Assembly: GCA_035758825.1 (NCBI GenBank)
Contig: DASTWA010000007.1
Location: forward strand, 5,513-69,512
Reading direction: 5' to 3'
Length of the DNA stretch: 64,000 bases
Source of the DNA: JARIHD01 sp035758825
GTDB lineage: Bacteria; Patescibacteriota; Saccharimonadia; Saccharimonadales; UBA4665
Shown: piece after piece, positions 42,231-51,554 of the stretch
How positions within the stretch are numbered: the stretch's first letter is position 1
How the letters are laid out: every line of letters starts with the position of its first letter
Position numbers and translations under genes: made by a program
The notes under the pieces: model-generated
The model's input: only the letters and a program-made list of their open reading frames with translations
Databases searched by the model: none
Told to the model about the DNA's origin: nothing

Positions 42231-43745
42231 ATGGACCCAATTACCATAGTGCTCGCTGTGGCTGGGCTTGCTGTTGGTTTTGGCACAAACACTGTGCTTA
42301 CCAAGCGTAAAGTCGGCTCTGCCCAAGAGCAGGCCGACAGGGAATTAACAAAAGCTAAGAAAGAGGCTCGCAAACTCGTAGACGAAGCCCGGGACGATGC
42401 AGCGAAAATCGCCGATCAGGCCCGCAAAGAAGAGCAGACCCGTCGCCGCGAACTAAAGGACATTGAGCAGCGCCTTGTGTCCCGCGAAGAGGCGCTTGAC
42501 AGGAAGCTTGACGATCTGGACAAGCGAAGCGAAAAATTACGCAGGGGCGAGTCCGAAGTCGAGGAGCTCAAGGACGAGATCCGTAGCATCCGGCAGAAAC
42601 AACAGGATAAACTAGAAAAGATTGCCAAGCTCTCAAGACAAGATGCCGCCGAAAAGCTGATGCAGATGACCGAACGCGATATCAAGGGTGACCTGACGAA
42701 CCTCATCGCAAAAATGCAGAATGAGGCGCAAGACCAGGCCGAAGACCAGGCCGCGATTATTATCGCGACAGCCATGGAACGCATGGCTAGCGAAGTCACC
42801 GCCGAGCGTACCGTTACGTCGGTCAAGCTCGAAGACGAAGAAATGAAGGGCCGCATCATTGGCAAGGAAGGCCGCAACATCCAGGCTTTGCAGCGCGCAA
42901 CTGGTGTGGACATCATGGTAGATGACACGCCGGGGTATGTCGTGCTTTCGAGTTTTGACCCGGTCCGCCGTGAGGTTGCCCGGCAGGCGCTGGAATTACT
43001 CATGAAGGACGGCCGCATCCATCCCGGCCGCATCGAAGAAGTTGTCGCCAAAGCCCAAAAGAATGTCGAGAAGGACATCGTTCGGGCCGGGGAAGATGCC
43101 GCCCGCGAAGTCGGCGTCATCGGCATCCCGAGAGAGCTGCTGCACCTGCTCGGTGAGCTTAAGTACCGGACGAGCTACGGTCAGAATGTCCTTAAGCACA
43201 GCACCGAAATGGCCCACATGGCCGGTATGATCGCCGAAGAGTTGGGTGCTAACGTCAAGGTAACCAAATACGCTACTCTGATGCACGACATGGGCAAGGC
43301 CCTGACCCACAAGATGGAAGGCAAGCACCACCACATTAGCGGTGAGATGCTCCGCAAGTACGGCGCTCCGGAAGAAGTTGCCCTGGCCGCCGAACAGCAC
43401 CACGACGACATGGAGGCAACTTCGGTAGAGGCTCTGATTGTCCGGGTGGTTGATGCTATTAGCGCTTCCCGCCCTGGCGCGCGCAATATCTCCGCCGAGA
43501 ACTTTGTGGAGCGCATGAAGGAACTTGAGAATGTTGCGACCAGCTTTAAGGGCATCGAAAAGGCTTACGCTATCTCGGCTGGCCGCGAAGTGCGCGTATT
43601 CGTCAAGCCGCAGTCAGTCGACGACCTTGCTGCTATCCGTTTGGCCCGCGATATCGCGACCAAGATAGAGTCGACCATGCAGTATCCTGGGACGATCAAG
43701 GTGAATGTCATCCGCGAAACCCGCGCTGTAGAATTCGCAAAATAA
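42231..43745 (+). CDS. rny: Ribonuclease Y
   Basis: Membrane-anchored endoribonuclease initiating mRNA decay, 504 residues. An N-terminal helix (3-20) is followed by a long coiled coil (about 35-190), a KH domain (EMKGRIIGKEGRNIQALQRA) and an HD domain (LMHDMGKALTHKMEGKHHHI). Length is typical. AAAGGAAA precedes the ATG. The 147-base gap upstream has an AT-rich promoter region but no other gene. ymdB lies three genes downstream. Confidence 0.96.
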   Translation: MDPITIVLAVAGLAVGFGTNTVLTKRKVGSAQEQADRELTKAKKEARKLVDEARDDAAKIADQARKEEQTRRRELKDIEQRLVSREEALDRKLDDLDKRSEKLRRGESEVEELKDEIRSIRQKQQDKLEKIAKLSRQDAAEKLMQMTERDIKGDLTNLIAKMQNEAQDQAEDQAAIIIATAMERMASEVTAERTVTSVKLEDEEMKGRIIGKEGRNIQALQRATGVDIMVDDTPGYVVLSSFDPVRREVARQALELLMKDGRIHPGRIEEVVAKAQKNVEKDIVRAGEDAAREVGVIGIPRELLHLLGELKYRTSYGQNVLKHSTEMAHMAGMIAEELGANVKVTKYATLMHDMGKALTHKMEGKHHHISGEMLRKYGAPEEVALAAEQHHDDMEATSVEALIVRVVDAISASRPGARNISAENFVERMKELENVATSFKGIEKAYAISAGREVRVFVKPQSVDDLAAIRLARDIATKIESTMQYPGTIKVNVIRETRAVEFAK

Positions 43746-43748
43746 CCC

Positions 43749-44360
43749 ATGATTAAGGCGGTACTGTTCGATTTTGGCGGAGTGTTAACCGAGAGTGGCA
43801 GGAGCGGCTTTGTCGCACACATCCTTGCAGAGCTATATGGCGTTGACCCTAGACGGCTGGACGTTAATGCTGACCATTACATGCTTCGCAGGGGTCAGGG
43901 CGACGAAGACGCTTTATTTGCCAAGCTTAATACGAGGTTTGCCAAGCAGGTCACCAAACAGATGTTCCTAGAGAAGGCCCACGACTTGTTCGTGCCATCC
44001 CATGAGGTGTATGATCTGGCTGCCCGGCTAAGGAAGCATGGCTTAAAGACGGGCATCCTGTCGAATATCTTTGCCATGAATGCCGCTATTCTCCGCCAAC
44101 AAGGGCGGTATGAGGGGTTCGATCCGGTCATCCTGTCTTGTGACGAAGGTCACGCCAAGCCTGACAAAGAGCTGTATGAGGTTGCCGTCCAAAGATTGGG
44201 CCTGGCGCCAAAAGAAATTTTGTTTGTTGACGACCAAGAAAAGTGCACCAAGCCCGCCGAGGCAATAGGCATGAGCGCCCTCCTGGCAGTGAGCCCCAAG
44301 CAAATCGTGGCCGACGTGACGGCGATTATCGAACGCCAGAATGGTATTGCGCTACAATAG
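43749..44360 (+). CDS. HAD-superfamily hydrolase
   Basis: Protein of 203 residues. Motif I is LFDFGGVLTESG, with nucleophile Asp and the second Asp replaced by Gly as in YihX-like members. Motif II is GILSNI, with the lysine in HAKPDKELY and motif IV FVDDQEKC. Likely a small phosphatase or dehalogenase-type enzyme; substrate unknown. It begins 3 bases after rny. Confidence 0.88.
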   Translation: MIKAVLFDFGGVLTESGRSGFVAHILAELYGVDPRRLDVNADHYMLRRGQGDEDALFAKLNTRFAKQVTKQMFLEKAHDLFVPSHEVYDLAARLRKHGLKTGILSNIFAMNAAILRQQGRYEGFDPVILSCDEGHAKPDKELYEVAVQRLGLAPKEILFVDDQEKCTKPAEAIGMSALLAVSPKQIVADVTAIIERQNGIALQ

Positions 44361-44364
44361 AGGT

Positions 44365-44568
44365 ATGAGCGATTTGCCTACGCCACCGAGTGAAGATGAC
44401 CTTACAAAGCCCATAGATGATATGTCGCAGAACATCGAGGGCGCCGCAAGCGGCGTTGACGACGTAGTGGGCAATCTGGAACAAACCCTCGACAACGGCC
44501 TCAGTCAAATAGAAGAAAAGCTGGACGGGTTTATGAACGGCCTGGATAACTTCCTGAGTAAGTTTTGA
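44365..44568 (+). CDS. Tiny acidic helical protein
   Basis: Protein of 67 residues, strongly acidic and helical, with amphipathic heptad-like repeats DDVVGNLEQTLDNGLSQIEE and FMNGLDNFLSKF. No family recognised. TACAAT (44353-44358) ends 6 bases before the ATG, and the stop overlaps the start of ymdB, which supports it being real. Confidence 0.65.
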   Translation: MSDLPTPPSEDDLTKPIDDMSQNIEGAASGVDDVVGNLEQTLDNGLSQIEEKLDGFMNGLDNFLSKF

Positions 44569-44570
44569 TG

Positions 44571-45368
44571 ATGAATATTCTGTACATAGGCGACGTCATG
44601 GCCGAGCCAGGCATCACCCTTATCGAAAAATTGCTTCCGGGTATGCGCAGCGAATATGCCGTCGACCTGGTCATCGCCCAGGCCGAGAATCTGTCCGAAG
44701 GCAAGGGGATTATGCTCCTCGACTTTAACCGCCTCAAAAAAGCCGGTGTCGATTTCTGCAGCGGCGGCAACCATACCTTCTTCCGCGAAGATATTTTTCC
44801 GCAGCTCAATGACCCCAGCCAGCCAATTATCCGGCCAGCCAACTACCCAACCGGTACGCCCGGCCTCGGCTATAAATATGCCAAGACTCCAAAGGGCAAC
44901 GTCCTGGTAGTGAGCCTTCTGGGTAAGATTGTCGGCAAGGACGCCGACTTGCCGCTGGACAATCCGCTTCAGGTAATCGACGCTATAATCGAAAAAGAGA
45001 AGCAGACGCCGCATGTGGCAACGGTCGTAAATTTCCACGGTGATTACAGCAGCGAGAAGCGTATTATCGGCTACTATCTTGACGGCCGGGTATCGGCGGT
45101 CGTTGGTGACCACTGGCACATCCAGACGGCGGATGCCGATGTCCTGCCAAAAGGTACAGCCCACATTACCGACGTCGGTATGTGCGGGTCGCTCGACTCT
45201 TCGCTGGGAGTGACATTTGACAGCCTCATACCGCGGTGGCGCGACGGGCGCCAAACGCGCAATATCCTGGAGTACGAAGGCCGTATGCAGTTTAATGCCC
45301 TGTTGTTCACGGTTGACGAATCGACCGGTCTGGCGGTCAAAGCAGAAGCCATACGAAAGGTGTTCTGA
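44571..45368 (+). CDS. ymdB: YmdB-family metallophosphoesterase
   Basis: Protein of 265 residues. It has MNILYIGDVMAEPG (metal Asp), AQAENLSEGKGI, CSGGNHTFF, VVNFHGDYSSEK and GDHWHIQTADADVLPKGTA. These match the YmdB family (cyclic-nucleotide phosphodiesterase in Bacillus), including the C-terminal DVGMCG block. A double ATG (44568 and 44571) makes the exact start uncertain by one codon. ymdB is linked to rny in Firmicutes, and here the two are separated by two genes. Confidence 0.9.
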   Translation: MNILYIGDVMAEPGITLIEKLLPGMRSEYAVDLVIAQAENLSEGKGIMLLDFNRLKKAGVDFCSGGNHTFFREDIFPQLNDPSQPIIRPANYPTGTPGLGYKYAKTPKGNVLVVSLLGKIVGKDADLPLDNPLQVIDAIIEKEKQTPHVATVVNFHGDYSSEKRIIGYYLDGRVSAVVGDHWHIQTADADVLPKGTAHITDVGMCGSLDSSLGVTFDSLIPRWRDGRQTRNILEYEGRMQFNALLFTVDESTGLAVKAEAIRKVF

Positions 45369-45413
45369 CCGTTGCATATTTGGCCATAACAAGGTATAAT
45401 CGTATCTGTTTTA

Positions 45414-45487
45414 CGGGGTGTGGCGCAGTTGGCTAGCGCGCGCGGTTTGGGACCGCGAGGTCGAAGGTTCGAGTCCTTTCACCCCGA
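45414..45487 (+). tRNA. tRNA-Pro(TGG)
   Basis: CGGGGTG/CACCCCG acceptor, D-arm GGCGCAGTTGGCTAGCGC, anticodon loop TTTGGGA, T-loop GTTCGAGTC. A73 and encoded CCA (45488-45490) follow. TATAAT at 45395-45400 is its promoter. It is nearly identical outside the anticodon stem to tRNA-Pro(CGG) at 51555. Confidence 0.93.
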
Positions 45488-45505
45488 CCAGAAGATATTT
45501 TGATT

Positions 45506-45540
45506 AAATCCACCATCATATCGTATGGTGGATTTTTGTT
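45506..45540. terminator. Bidirectional terminator, tRNA-Pro / IMPase
   Basis: AAATCCACCAT pairs with ATGGTGGATTT around an 8-base loop, followed by TTG-T run on the plus strand and flanked by A/T runs on both sides. It lies between the tRNA and the convergent IMPase gene. Confidence 0.85.
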
Positions 45541-45542
45541 TG

Positions 45543-46340
45543 TCAGGCAACTATCGGGAATGTGGCATTGCTGCCCTCTGTAAGCTCTTTGTGCACGGCT
45601 GCGTTAGAAATTATGTAATCGTGGTCTTTATAATCGTAAGTATTCTTGCCGATGTTGGCCGCAATACCGCCGGCTTCGCTGACTAATAATGATCCAGGGG
45701 CAAAGTCCCAATCCATGCCGTAAGGGTCTAAGCCAATACGACCGTCCAGCTTGCCAGAAGCAATCATTGCAAATTCAAAACCACAGTTTATGGTTGAGAT
45801 GATACCAGCTTCCTTACGGACTTCGAGATATTTTGCATAATTTTCAGGTACTTCTAATTTGGTTTCAAAAGAGATCAAACTTTGCTTAAGTGAACGCTGG
45901 CTAACGGAAATTTTCATATCGTTGCGGTATGCGCCACCACCACGAATAGCCCAATAAGTGTCATCACGGACAAAGTCGTGGATTACCGACATTATAACCT
46001 CGCCATCCTCTATAAGGGCGACCATAGTTGTACAGAAAGGTATCCCACGAATATAATGGGCTGTCCCGTCAATCGGGTCAACGAGCCAGGTCGTATCAGC
46101 GTGAGATTGTACTCCGAATTCCTCTCCCCTAAATCCAATGTCGGGCGAAACTTTCCCAAGCTCTGCGGCCAAGTACTTTTCAGTCTTGCGGTCCAGTTCG
46201 GTTACCACGCCCCCAACGCTGTTGCCGTCTCCTTTGCTAATAGCCTCTACGTTGCCATAGTATTTTTTTAGCTCTTTGCCAGCTTCGGCAACCGCCAGCC
46301 GTGTGATTTGCAGTGCGTGTTCAAGCTCTTTATCTGTCAT
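45543..46340 (-). CDS. Inositol monophosphatase-family phosphatase
   Basis: Protein of 265 residues of the Li-sensitive phosphatase fold. Metal-binding motifs are GEEFG, LVDPIDGTAHYIRGIPF and MDWDFAPGSLLVSEAGG. The substrate could be inositol phosphate, a sugar bisphosphate or PAP. Start ATG 46340: TATAAT (46352-46347, minus strand) ends 6 bases upstream; longer frames run through the promoter. The gene is visibly more AT-rich than its neighbours and sits directly beside a tRNA, hinting at acquisition by transfer. Confidence 0.88.
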   Translation of the reverse strand: MTDKELEHALQITRLAVAEAGKELKKYYGNVEAISKGDGNSVGGVVTELDRKTEKYLAAELGKVSPDIGFRGEEFGVQSHADTTWLVDPIDGTAHYIRGIPFCTTMVALIEDGEVIMSVIHDFVRDDTYWAIRGGGAYRNDMKISVSQRSLKQSLISFETKLEVPENYAKYLEVRKEAGIISTINCGFEFAMIASGKLDGRIGLDPYGMDWDFAPGSLLVSEAGGIAANIGKNTYDYKDHDYIISNAAVHKELTEGSNATFPIVA

Positions 46341-46426
46341 GGTAAAATTATACTCCTTACAAAAAAGATCCCTAGCCATGCAGCCCCCTGCTATTATTAA
46401 GAGTATTATTTAAGGGCTTCCAGTCA

Positions 46427-46879
46427 ATGAGAACGGTTCAACGGGATATAGTTGGAGCATTTATTTTTTCTAGCGACAATAAACTGCTTCTCGGTAAGAG
46501 TATTAAAGGCGGCGTTTACCCTGATTGTTGGATTGTTCCGGGTGGTGGAGTGGAGCCTGGCGAAACTAAGCTTGATGCACTTAGGCGCGAGACGCTAGAA
46601 GAAACTGGTATTACCATTGACCAGGCTGGCATTAAACAGATTGAGGGAGAATTAAGCGGTCAAAGCGAAAAGGTATTAAGGGACACTGGCGAGAAAGTAG
46701 TAGTAGAAATGAAGTTTTATAACTTCAAAGTAATGCTTGCCGAAACAGCTAACAGCGTAACGCTTATTCATGAGGACGATTTCGTAGACGCAAAGTGGTT
46801 TAGCGTTGACGATATAAAGAATCTGAAGTTATCGCCACCTACAATTACTACTTTGCAGAAATTGGGCTACCTACAGTAG
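46427..46879 (+). CDS. Nudix hydrolase
   Basis: Protein of 150 residues with a perfect Nudix box GGVEPGETKLDALRRETLEE followed by TGI. The N-terminus VQRDIVGAFIFSSDNKLLLG is typical of NTP or sugar-nucleotide hydrolases. It is AT-richer than flanking genes, like the adjacent divergent IMPase gene, and the two may have been gained together. Confidence 0.88.
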   Translation: MRTVQRDIVGAFIFSSDNKLLLGKSIKGGVYPDCWIVPGGGVEPGETKLDALRRETLEETGITIDQAGIKQIEGELSGQSEKVLRDTGEKVVVEMKFYNFKVMLAETANSVTLIHEDDFVDAKWFSVDDIKNLKLSPPTITTLQKLGYLQ

Positions 46880-46936
46880 AAAAAGTATGGCGAGGACTAC
46901 ATAGTAGAGGCTTTTTTCTTTGCTATACTTTCACTT

Positions 46937-48733
46937 ATGGCAGCAACGTTTACCGACCGCGACCACCAGGTTGCCCGAACTACCCATAAGCTATTTTGGC
47001 GGGCTAATGCCCAAGACCGCAGGACATTCATTGTTTGGCTGCTAACCAGGCCGGCAGCACTGCTCATATACAACGTCCTTATTCCTTTCCAGGTAGCCTA
47101 CGGCTTGCAGTCAATTGTCACGGAGGAATTCGACCGAGTCGGGCATTATGCACTGATGGTGTTTTTACTTGGCCTGGCGTACTGCGTATTGTGGGCAGTT
47201 GGCGGGGTCGCGATTTGCCGGAATGGCCGCGAGGGTACGGCGTTTATCCAGCGTGAAGTGTTCAAAAATTATTTAAATAAGGATTACGAGTTTTTTAATA
47301 ATGCCTTTTTAGGAACTTTGGGTGCTCAGGCGACCAGGCTGAAGGACGCCTATAATGAGTATTCGATCCTCGTACTTAATAGCATAGTTAAGCAGATTAT
47401 CCTCGTGGTAAGCAGCATAGGTATTATTGCCTGGCATTCGTGGGCATTGGCGGCGGTGACGGTAGTCAGCATGATCCTAATCCTGAGTTTTACCATCGCA
47501 ACCGGTAAATGGCGGCTCAAGTACCGCCGGCTGCTGAGCGAGGCAAATAGTGAGATTGCCGGTGTGGTCGGCGATGCGCTTGGCCATGGTGTAACGGTTA
47601 AAAGCTTTGCCTCAGAGGCTTACGAATACCAACGTTTTGACAAAGCAGTCGCAAAGCAAGTGCGCATGCAATACCTGTCCTGGATGACGTCTATACCGGC
47701 TGATGTAGGACGAATGATTTTGGCTACGGTCGCCACAGTCATCCTATTGGTGCTTACTGCCCGGCTGTACCAGGATGGTATTATTACCATTGCGATTGTC
47801 GTATTAGTACAGCTGTATGTCATAAAGTTAGTGAACGCTACCCAAGAGATCGCCGATATGATCAAATCGTACGAGGCGACAATGAGCGGAGCCCACCAGG
47901 CGGTAAAAACGATGCTGCTTCAGCCGACAATACTTGACCCGGCCAAACCCAAGAAACTGACCCAAAAAAGTGGTCTGGACATAGAGCTAAAGGATGTCAC
48001 ATATCGCTATGGTGATGCCAAGAAGGGTAACGCCGCGGTCAAAGACTTTAGCTTGCATGTAAAACAGGGCGAAAAGGTCGGGCTGGTAGGATATTCGGGA
48101 AGTGGCAAAACGACGCTTACAAAGTTACTGCTGAGGTTTATGGACGTGACAGAGGGGAGTATTACGCTGGGCGGCGTAGATATCCGTGACCTGTCGCAGG
48201 ATGATTTGCGCTCGCGGATTGCCTACGTCCCACAAGAGCCGCTTTTATTTCACCGGAGCATTGAAGATAACATAGCCTACGGCAAGCCTGCAGCGGGCAG
48301 GGCTGCTATACGCAAGGCCGGGGCTGCCGCATTTGTAGACGAATTCGTAGGTGAGCTTTCCAACGGGTACGATACAATGGTCGGAGAGAAAGGCATTAAA
48401 CTGTCGGGAGGGCAACGCCAGCGTGTTGCCGTAGCCCGGGCGTTGCTAAAGGATGCGCCGCTGTTGGTACTGGATGAAGCGACAAGTGCTCTGGATAGCC
48501 GAAGCGAGCAATACATCCAAAAAGCTTTATGGCGGCTTATGGATGGCAGGACAGCCTTGGTGATCGCGCACCGCCTAAGTACCATCCAGCGCATGGACAG
48601 GATAGTTGTTATGGATAAGGGTGAGATTATCGAGGTAGGTACACATGACGAATTGCTCAAAAAGAAGAAGGGCGTATATTCCCGGTTGTGGGCGCACCAA
48701 AGCGGAGGCTACCTATTGCCCGACGAACGTTAA
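46937..48733 (+). CDS. ABC exporter (fused permease-ATPase)
   Basis: Half-transporter of 598 residues. Six membrane helices (about 30-320) are followed by an ATPase with Walker A GYSGSGKTT, Q-loop AYVPQEPLLF, signature LSGGQRQRVAVARAL, Walker B PLLVLDEATSALD and switch His in IAHRLST. It works as a homo- or heterodimer exporting lipids, peptides or drugs; the substrate cannot be told. TATACT (46924-46929, preceded by TGC) ends 7 bases before the ATG. Confidence 0.93.
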   Translation: MAATFTDRDHQVARTTHKLFWRANAQDRRTFIVWLLTRPAALLIYNVLIPFQVAYGLQSIVTEEFDRVGHYALMVFLLGLAYCVLWAVGGVAICRNGREGTAFIQREVFKNYLNKDYEFFNNAFLGTLGAQATRLKDAYNEYSILVLNSIVKQIILVVSSIGIIAWHSWALAAVTVVSMILILSFTIATGKWRLKYRRLLSEANSEIAGVVGDALGHGVTVKSFASEAYEYQRFDKAVAKQVRMQYLSWMTSIPADVGRMILATVATVILLVLTARLYQDGIITIAIVVLVQLYVIKLVNATQEIADMIKSYEATMSGAHQAVKTMLLQPTILDPAKPKKLTQKSGLDIELKDVTYRYGDAKKGNAAVKDFSLHVKQGEKVGLVGYSGSGKTTLTKLLLRFMDVTEGSITLGGVDIRDLSQDDLRSRIAYVPQEPLLFHRSIEDNIAYGKPAAGRAAIRKAGAAAFVDEFVGELSNGYDTMVGEKGIKLSGGQRQRVAVARALLKDAPLLVLDEATSALDSRSEQYIQKALWRLMDGRTALVIAHRLSTIQRMDRIVVMDKGEIIEVGTHDELLKKKKGVYSRLWAHQSGGYLLPDER

Positions 48734-48742
48734 GTACTAACC

Positions 48743-48772
48743 AAAAGACCAGCGGTGCGCTGGTCTTTTTTA
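48743..48772. terminator. Terminator after ABC exporter
   Basis: AAAGACCAGCG pairs with CGCTGGTCTTT around a short loop, followed by TTTT on the plus strand. The A run at the 5' side lets it also terminate the convergent MFS transcript. Confidence 0.9.
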
Positions 48773-48787
48773 CGGGTGAAGCTACGA

Positions 48788-50266
48788 CTACACGCCTGGG
48801 ATTGCAGCCAATGATTCGGCTTCGGTCTCGGCTTCGTGGTCGAGGTCTTTTTGGGTAGTCTTGTGCGACCGGAGAACAACCAGGGCGATGACGCTGGCAC
48901 CGACGGCGAACAGCGCCGCTACCTTAAATCCTTGGTGAAAGCCCGCCACCAAGGCGTTGGGAACGAGCGACATGTCACCATGGATTTTTGCCATTTCGGT
49001 GTTGGTGACCTTGGTCGACACGACCGTCAGGACGGCAAGGCCGATGGCACCGCCAACCTGCTGGCCGGTGTTGAGCAAGCCGGATACCAGGCCAGACTCT
49101 TCGTGTGACACACCACTGGTAGTGATGAGGGTGGCAAGGACGAACACAATGGACATGCCGGTGGCCATCATAATGATGCCAGGCAGAATGTCGGTCCAAT
49201 AGTTGGCGGCAATCGGTACGCGGGCAAAGAACATCAGGCCGGCAGCTACAATCAATGGTCCGACGACCAGCATTGCCTTGGCATTGACCTTGGCGGCATT
49301 TTTGGACAAGAAACCTGCAACCAGCATGATGGTCAATGTGAACGGCAGGTTAGCCACGCCGGTTTCGGTTGGCGTGTAGCCCAGGATTTGTTGCAGGTAG
49401 ATCGACAGGTAGAAGAACATGCCAAACATGGCAGCAGGCATCAATAGCTGGATTAGTGTACCGCCGGTTACATTACGGCGGCTGAAGATACTCAACTTAA
49501 TGAGCGGCAGGCGTACTTTGAGCTCATTGATAATGAATGTCGCCATCAGGCCGGCAGCTACTGCGAATGACACGATAGTCGACCGGTTGCCCCAACCATC
49601 TTCGGCGGCTTTGGCGAGTGCGTACACCAAGGCCATAAGGCTACCGGTGATGGTCAGCGCGCCAAGCACATCAACACGCTGCTTGTCTTGGGGTTTGGAC
49701 GCAGGAACATATTTGATAGCTGCCGCAACGACGGCTGCCGCAATCGGTACGTTAATAAAGAAAATCCAGCGCCAGTCAACATACTGCGTAAGCACGCCAC
49801 CCACGATGAGGCCGACGGCACCGCCGCCCGCTGCGACCATGCTCCATACGCCCAAGGCCTTATTGCGCTCAGAACCTTCCTTAAAAATAGAAAGGACAAG
49901 CGATAAGGCGGCGGGGGCTAAGAGTGCTCCACCGAGACCTTGCAGACCACGGAAGGTGATCATTTGCAGTGGGTTTTGTGCAATCCCGGCCAGCAATGAG
50001 GCGATGGCAAAGACGATTACCCCGGCCAAAAACATCTTTCGCCGGCCAAATAAATCGGCCAGGCGTCCGCCGAGCAGCAAAAACCCGCCAAAGAGCAGGG
50101 CGTACGAAGTGACTACCCACTGGAGCTGTGCGTCAGTGGTAAACTTCAGGACTTCCTTAATGGCAGGCAGAGCGACATTTACAATAGTCGCATCGAGCAC
50201 TACCATAAACTGTGCCGCTGCCAAGACCGCGAGCGCCAGACCTTTATGTTTAACTTTTTCCAGCAT
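48788..50266 (-). CDS. MFS multidrug transporter, DHA2 (14-helix) type
   Basis: Protein of 492 residues with about 14 membrane helices. It has FMVVLDATIVNVALPAI (DHA2 motif D1) and GGRLADLFGRRK (motif A), and motif C-like AAGGGAVGLIVGGVL. Proton-driven export of drugs or toxic organics is expected. ATG 50266 has GGAGGAAA just upstream, so the longer frame is rejected. It is divergent from a MarR regulator with a palindrome in the gap, suggesting repression by that protein. Confidence 0.93.
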   Translation of the reverse strand: MLEKVKHKGLALAVLAAAQFMVVLDATIVNVALPAIKEVLKFTTDAQLQWVVTSYALLFGGFLLLGGRLADLFGRRKMFLAGVIVFAIASLLAGIAQNPLQMITFRGLQGLGGALLAPAALSLVLSIFKEGSERNKALGVWSMVAAGGGAVGLIVGGVLTQYVDWRWIFFINVPIAAAVVAAAIKYVPASKPQDKQRVDVLGALTITGSLMALVYALAKAAEDGWGNRSTIVSFAVAAGLMATFIINELKVRLPLIKLSIFSRRNVTGGTLIQLLMPAAMFGMFFYLSIYLQQILGYTPTETGVANLPFTLTIMLVAGFLSKNAAKVNAKAMLVVGPLIVAAGLMFFARVPIAANYWTDILPGIIMMATGMSIVFVLATLITTSGVSHEESGLVSGLLNTGQQVGGAIGLAVLTVVSTKVTNTEMAKIHGDMSLVPNALVAGFHQGFKVAALFAVGASVIALVVLRSHKTTQKDLDHEAETEAESLAAIPGV

Positions 50267-50333
50267 GTTTCCTCCGTCTAGTTTTAGTATGAGATGACAA
50301 ATTAGTAGTATATATAAATATTTGAAGTTATCA

Positions 50334-50354
50334 AGCATTTTTGAAAAACATGCT
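50334..50354. promoter_or_regulatory. Probable MarR operator
   Basis: A 21-base imperfect palindrome AGCAT-n-TTT-nnn-AAA-n-ATGCT ends on the first base of the marR -10 (TATAAT, 50354-50359). Its length and symmetry suit a MarR dimer. Binding would block marR and could affect the divergent MFS promoter. Confidence 0.6.
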
Positions 50355-50367
50355 ATAATACCATCGT

Positions 50368-50811
50368 ATGAGTATTAGTCCACAGCAAACATGCGACGAT
50401 TTATTAGGCCTGCTCGAAATCTTTAAGCGAGGTGTTCGCGACTTGGGTGAAAGGGAAGGACTTACCAACATGCAGGTAGCCGCCCTGTACATTATCCATC
50501 GTCAGCCGACAGCGGTGATGGGCAATATCGCTGGCAAGCTGCATTGTGACGCGTCAAATGTGACCGGGATTGTGGACCGTTTGGTCAGCCAAGGTCTGGT
50601 TGTGCGTAAGGACTGTGAGACCGACCGGCGCGCCAAGGTGCTGGTGACTACGCAAAAAGGCGAAGCTACTATTTTGCGGATTATGCGTGATTTGCCCGCC
50701 CAGTTTGGCTGCGACAAATTGACCGAAGAAGAACGCCAACATCTGCATGATGTGCTAGTCAAAGTCGGCGGTTCACAAGCCTGCATTGGCATTTTTACAT
50801 CTGTCAGGTAA
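50368..50811 (+). CDS. MarR-family regulator
   Basis: Protein of 147 residues with a winged HTH: NIAGKLHCDASNVTGIVDRL (recognition region) and the wing VRKDCETDRRAKVLVTTQKG, the MarR DxRxxxxxLT equivalent. It likely represses the divergent MFS exporter and itself. TGCTATAAT ends 8 bases before the ATG (leaderless). The C-terminal helices carry two cysteines (FGCDKL and SQACIG). Confidence 0.9.
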   Translation: MSISPQQTCDDLLGLLEIFKRGVRDLGEREGLTNMQVAALYIIHRQPTAVMGNIAGKLHCDASNVTGIVDRLVSQGLVVRKDCETDRRAKVLVTTQKGEATILRIMRDLPAQFGCDKLTEEERQHLHDVLVKVGGSQACIGIFTSVR

Positions 50812-50823
50812 CGGTATTTGCGA

Positions 50824-51459
50824 CTACACGTCGGGTAACGGCGGGATAATGTACGGCGGTAGTTTGCCGTCCGGACCAACCCTGCCATATATATCGGGAA
50901 GATCACGATACTGTTCCCCCAGATCGAGCCCAAAGCCAATCGCCCAGGCTTCGGGGTTACTAATGCCAAAGCCCACGAGATCCGGCTTATAATCGACATC
51001 GGGAGCTCTGGCCGCAGGGCGGTCGAGCAATACCGCCGTGGTCAGTGATGCTCCACCTTGTTGTCGCATGTGTGTCTCGACAGCGGTCAATGTTCGGGCG
51101 CTATCGGCGATGTCTTCCAGGAGCACATCATGTACCTTGGGATGAGCAGGGCTTTGCGGTACCTGGAGCCAAGATAGTTCGCGGGATCGGGTGCCCTGGT
51201 AGCTCTTGACTTGTATGGTGTCGATAGTGATCGACGAGGGGCCATACGGGAGCCGGGACATCCCGGCCACCATGAGACGGCTGAAGGGGAGTGCTCCTTT
51301 GAGTATGGGCAGAAACCTGACATCTTGTCCATTAAAGCGCGTCGCTAGATATCCGGCCATCTGGGCAACCCGCCGTTGGATTGCTTCGTGGTGAATCCAA
51401 GGCTTAAAGACCATGTCCCCTGATTCGATTTGAAGCGGCCGCTCGATGCCTGTAGTCAT
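50824..51459 (-). CDS. hpt: Hypoxanthine-guanine phosphoribosyltransferase-like
   Basis: Protein of 211 residues. LPILKGALPFSRLMV is the pyrophosphate loop, SYQGTRSR the flexible loop, and VLLEDIADSARTLTAV the PRPP-binding motif (family VEDIvDTGrT; here Thr is Ser and Gly is Ala). DLVGFGISNPEAWAIGFGLD matches the C-terminal substrate region. It salvages hypoxanthine or guanine to nucleotides, suiting a host-dependent organism. In Firmicutes hpt lies with tilS and ftsH; here it is 40 kb away. Confidence 0.83.
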   Translation of the reverse strand: MTTGIERPLQIESGDMVFKPWIHHEAIQRRVAQMAGYLATRFNGQDVRFLPILKGALPFSRLMVAGMSRLPYGPSSITIDTIQVKSYQGTRSRELSWLQVPQSPAHPKVHDVLLEDIADSARTLTAVETHMRQQGGASLTTAVLLDRPAARAPDVDYKPDLVGFGISNPEAWAIGFGLDLGEQYRDLPDIYGRVGPDGKLPPYIIPPLPDV

Positions 51460-51554
51460 AAAACTTTATTTAAGCATATATACGGCGTTTGCAAAAACAT
51501 CTATTCTGATGTTTAACATTGTTATCATAATTTGATAGAATGTAACCATAATTT

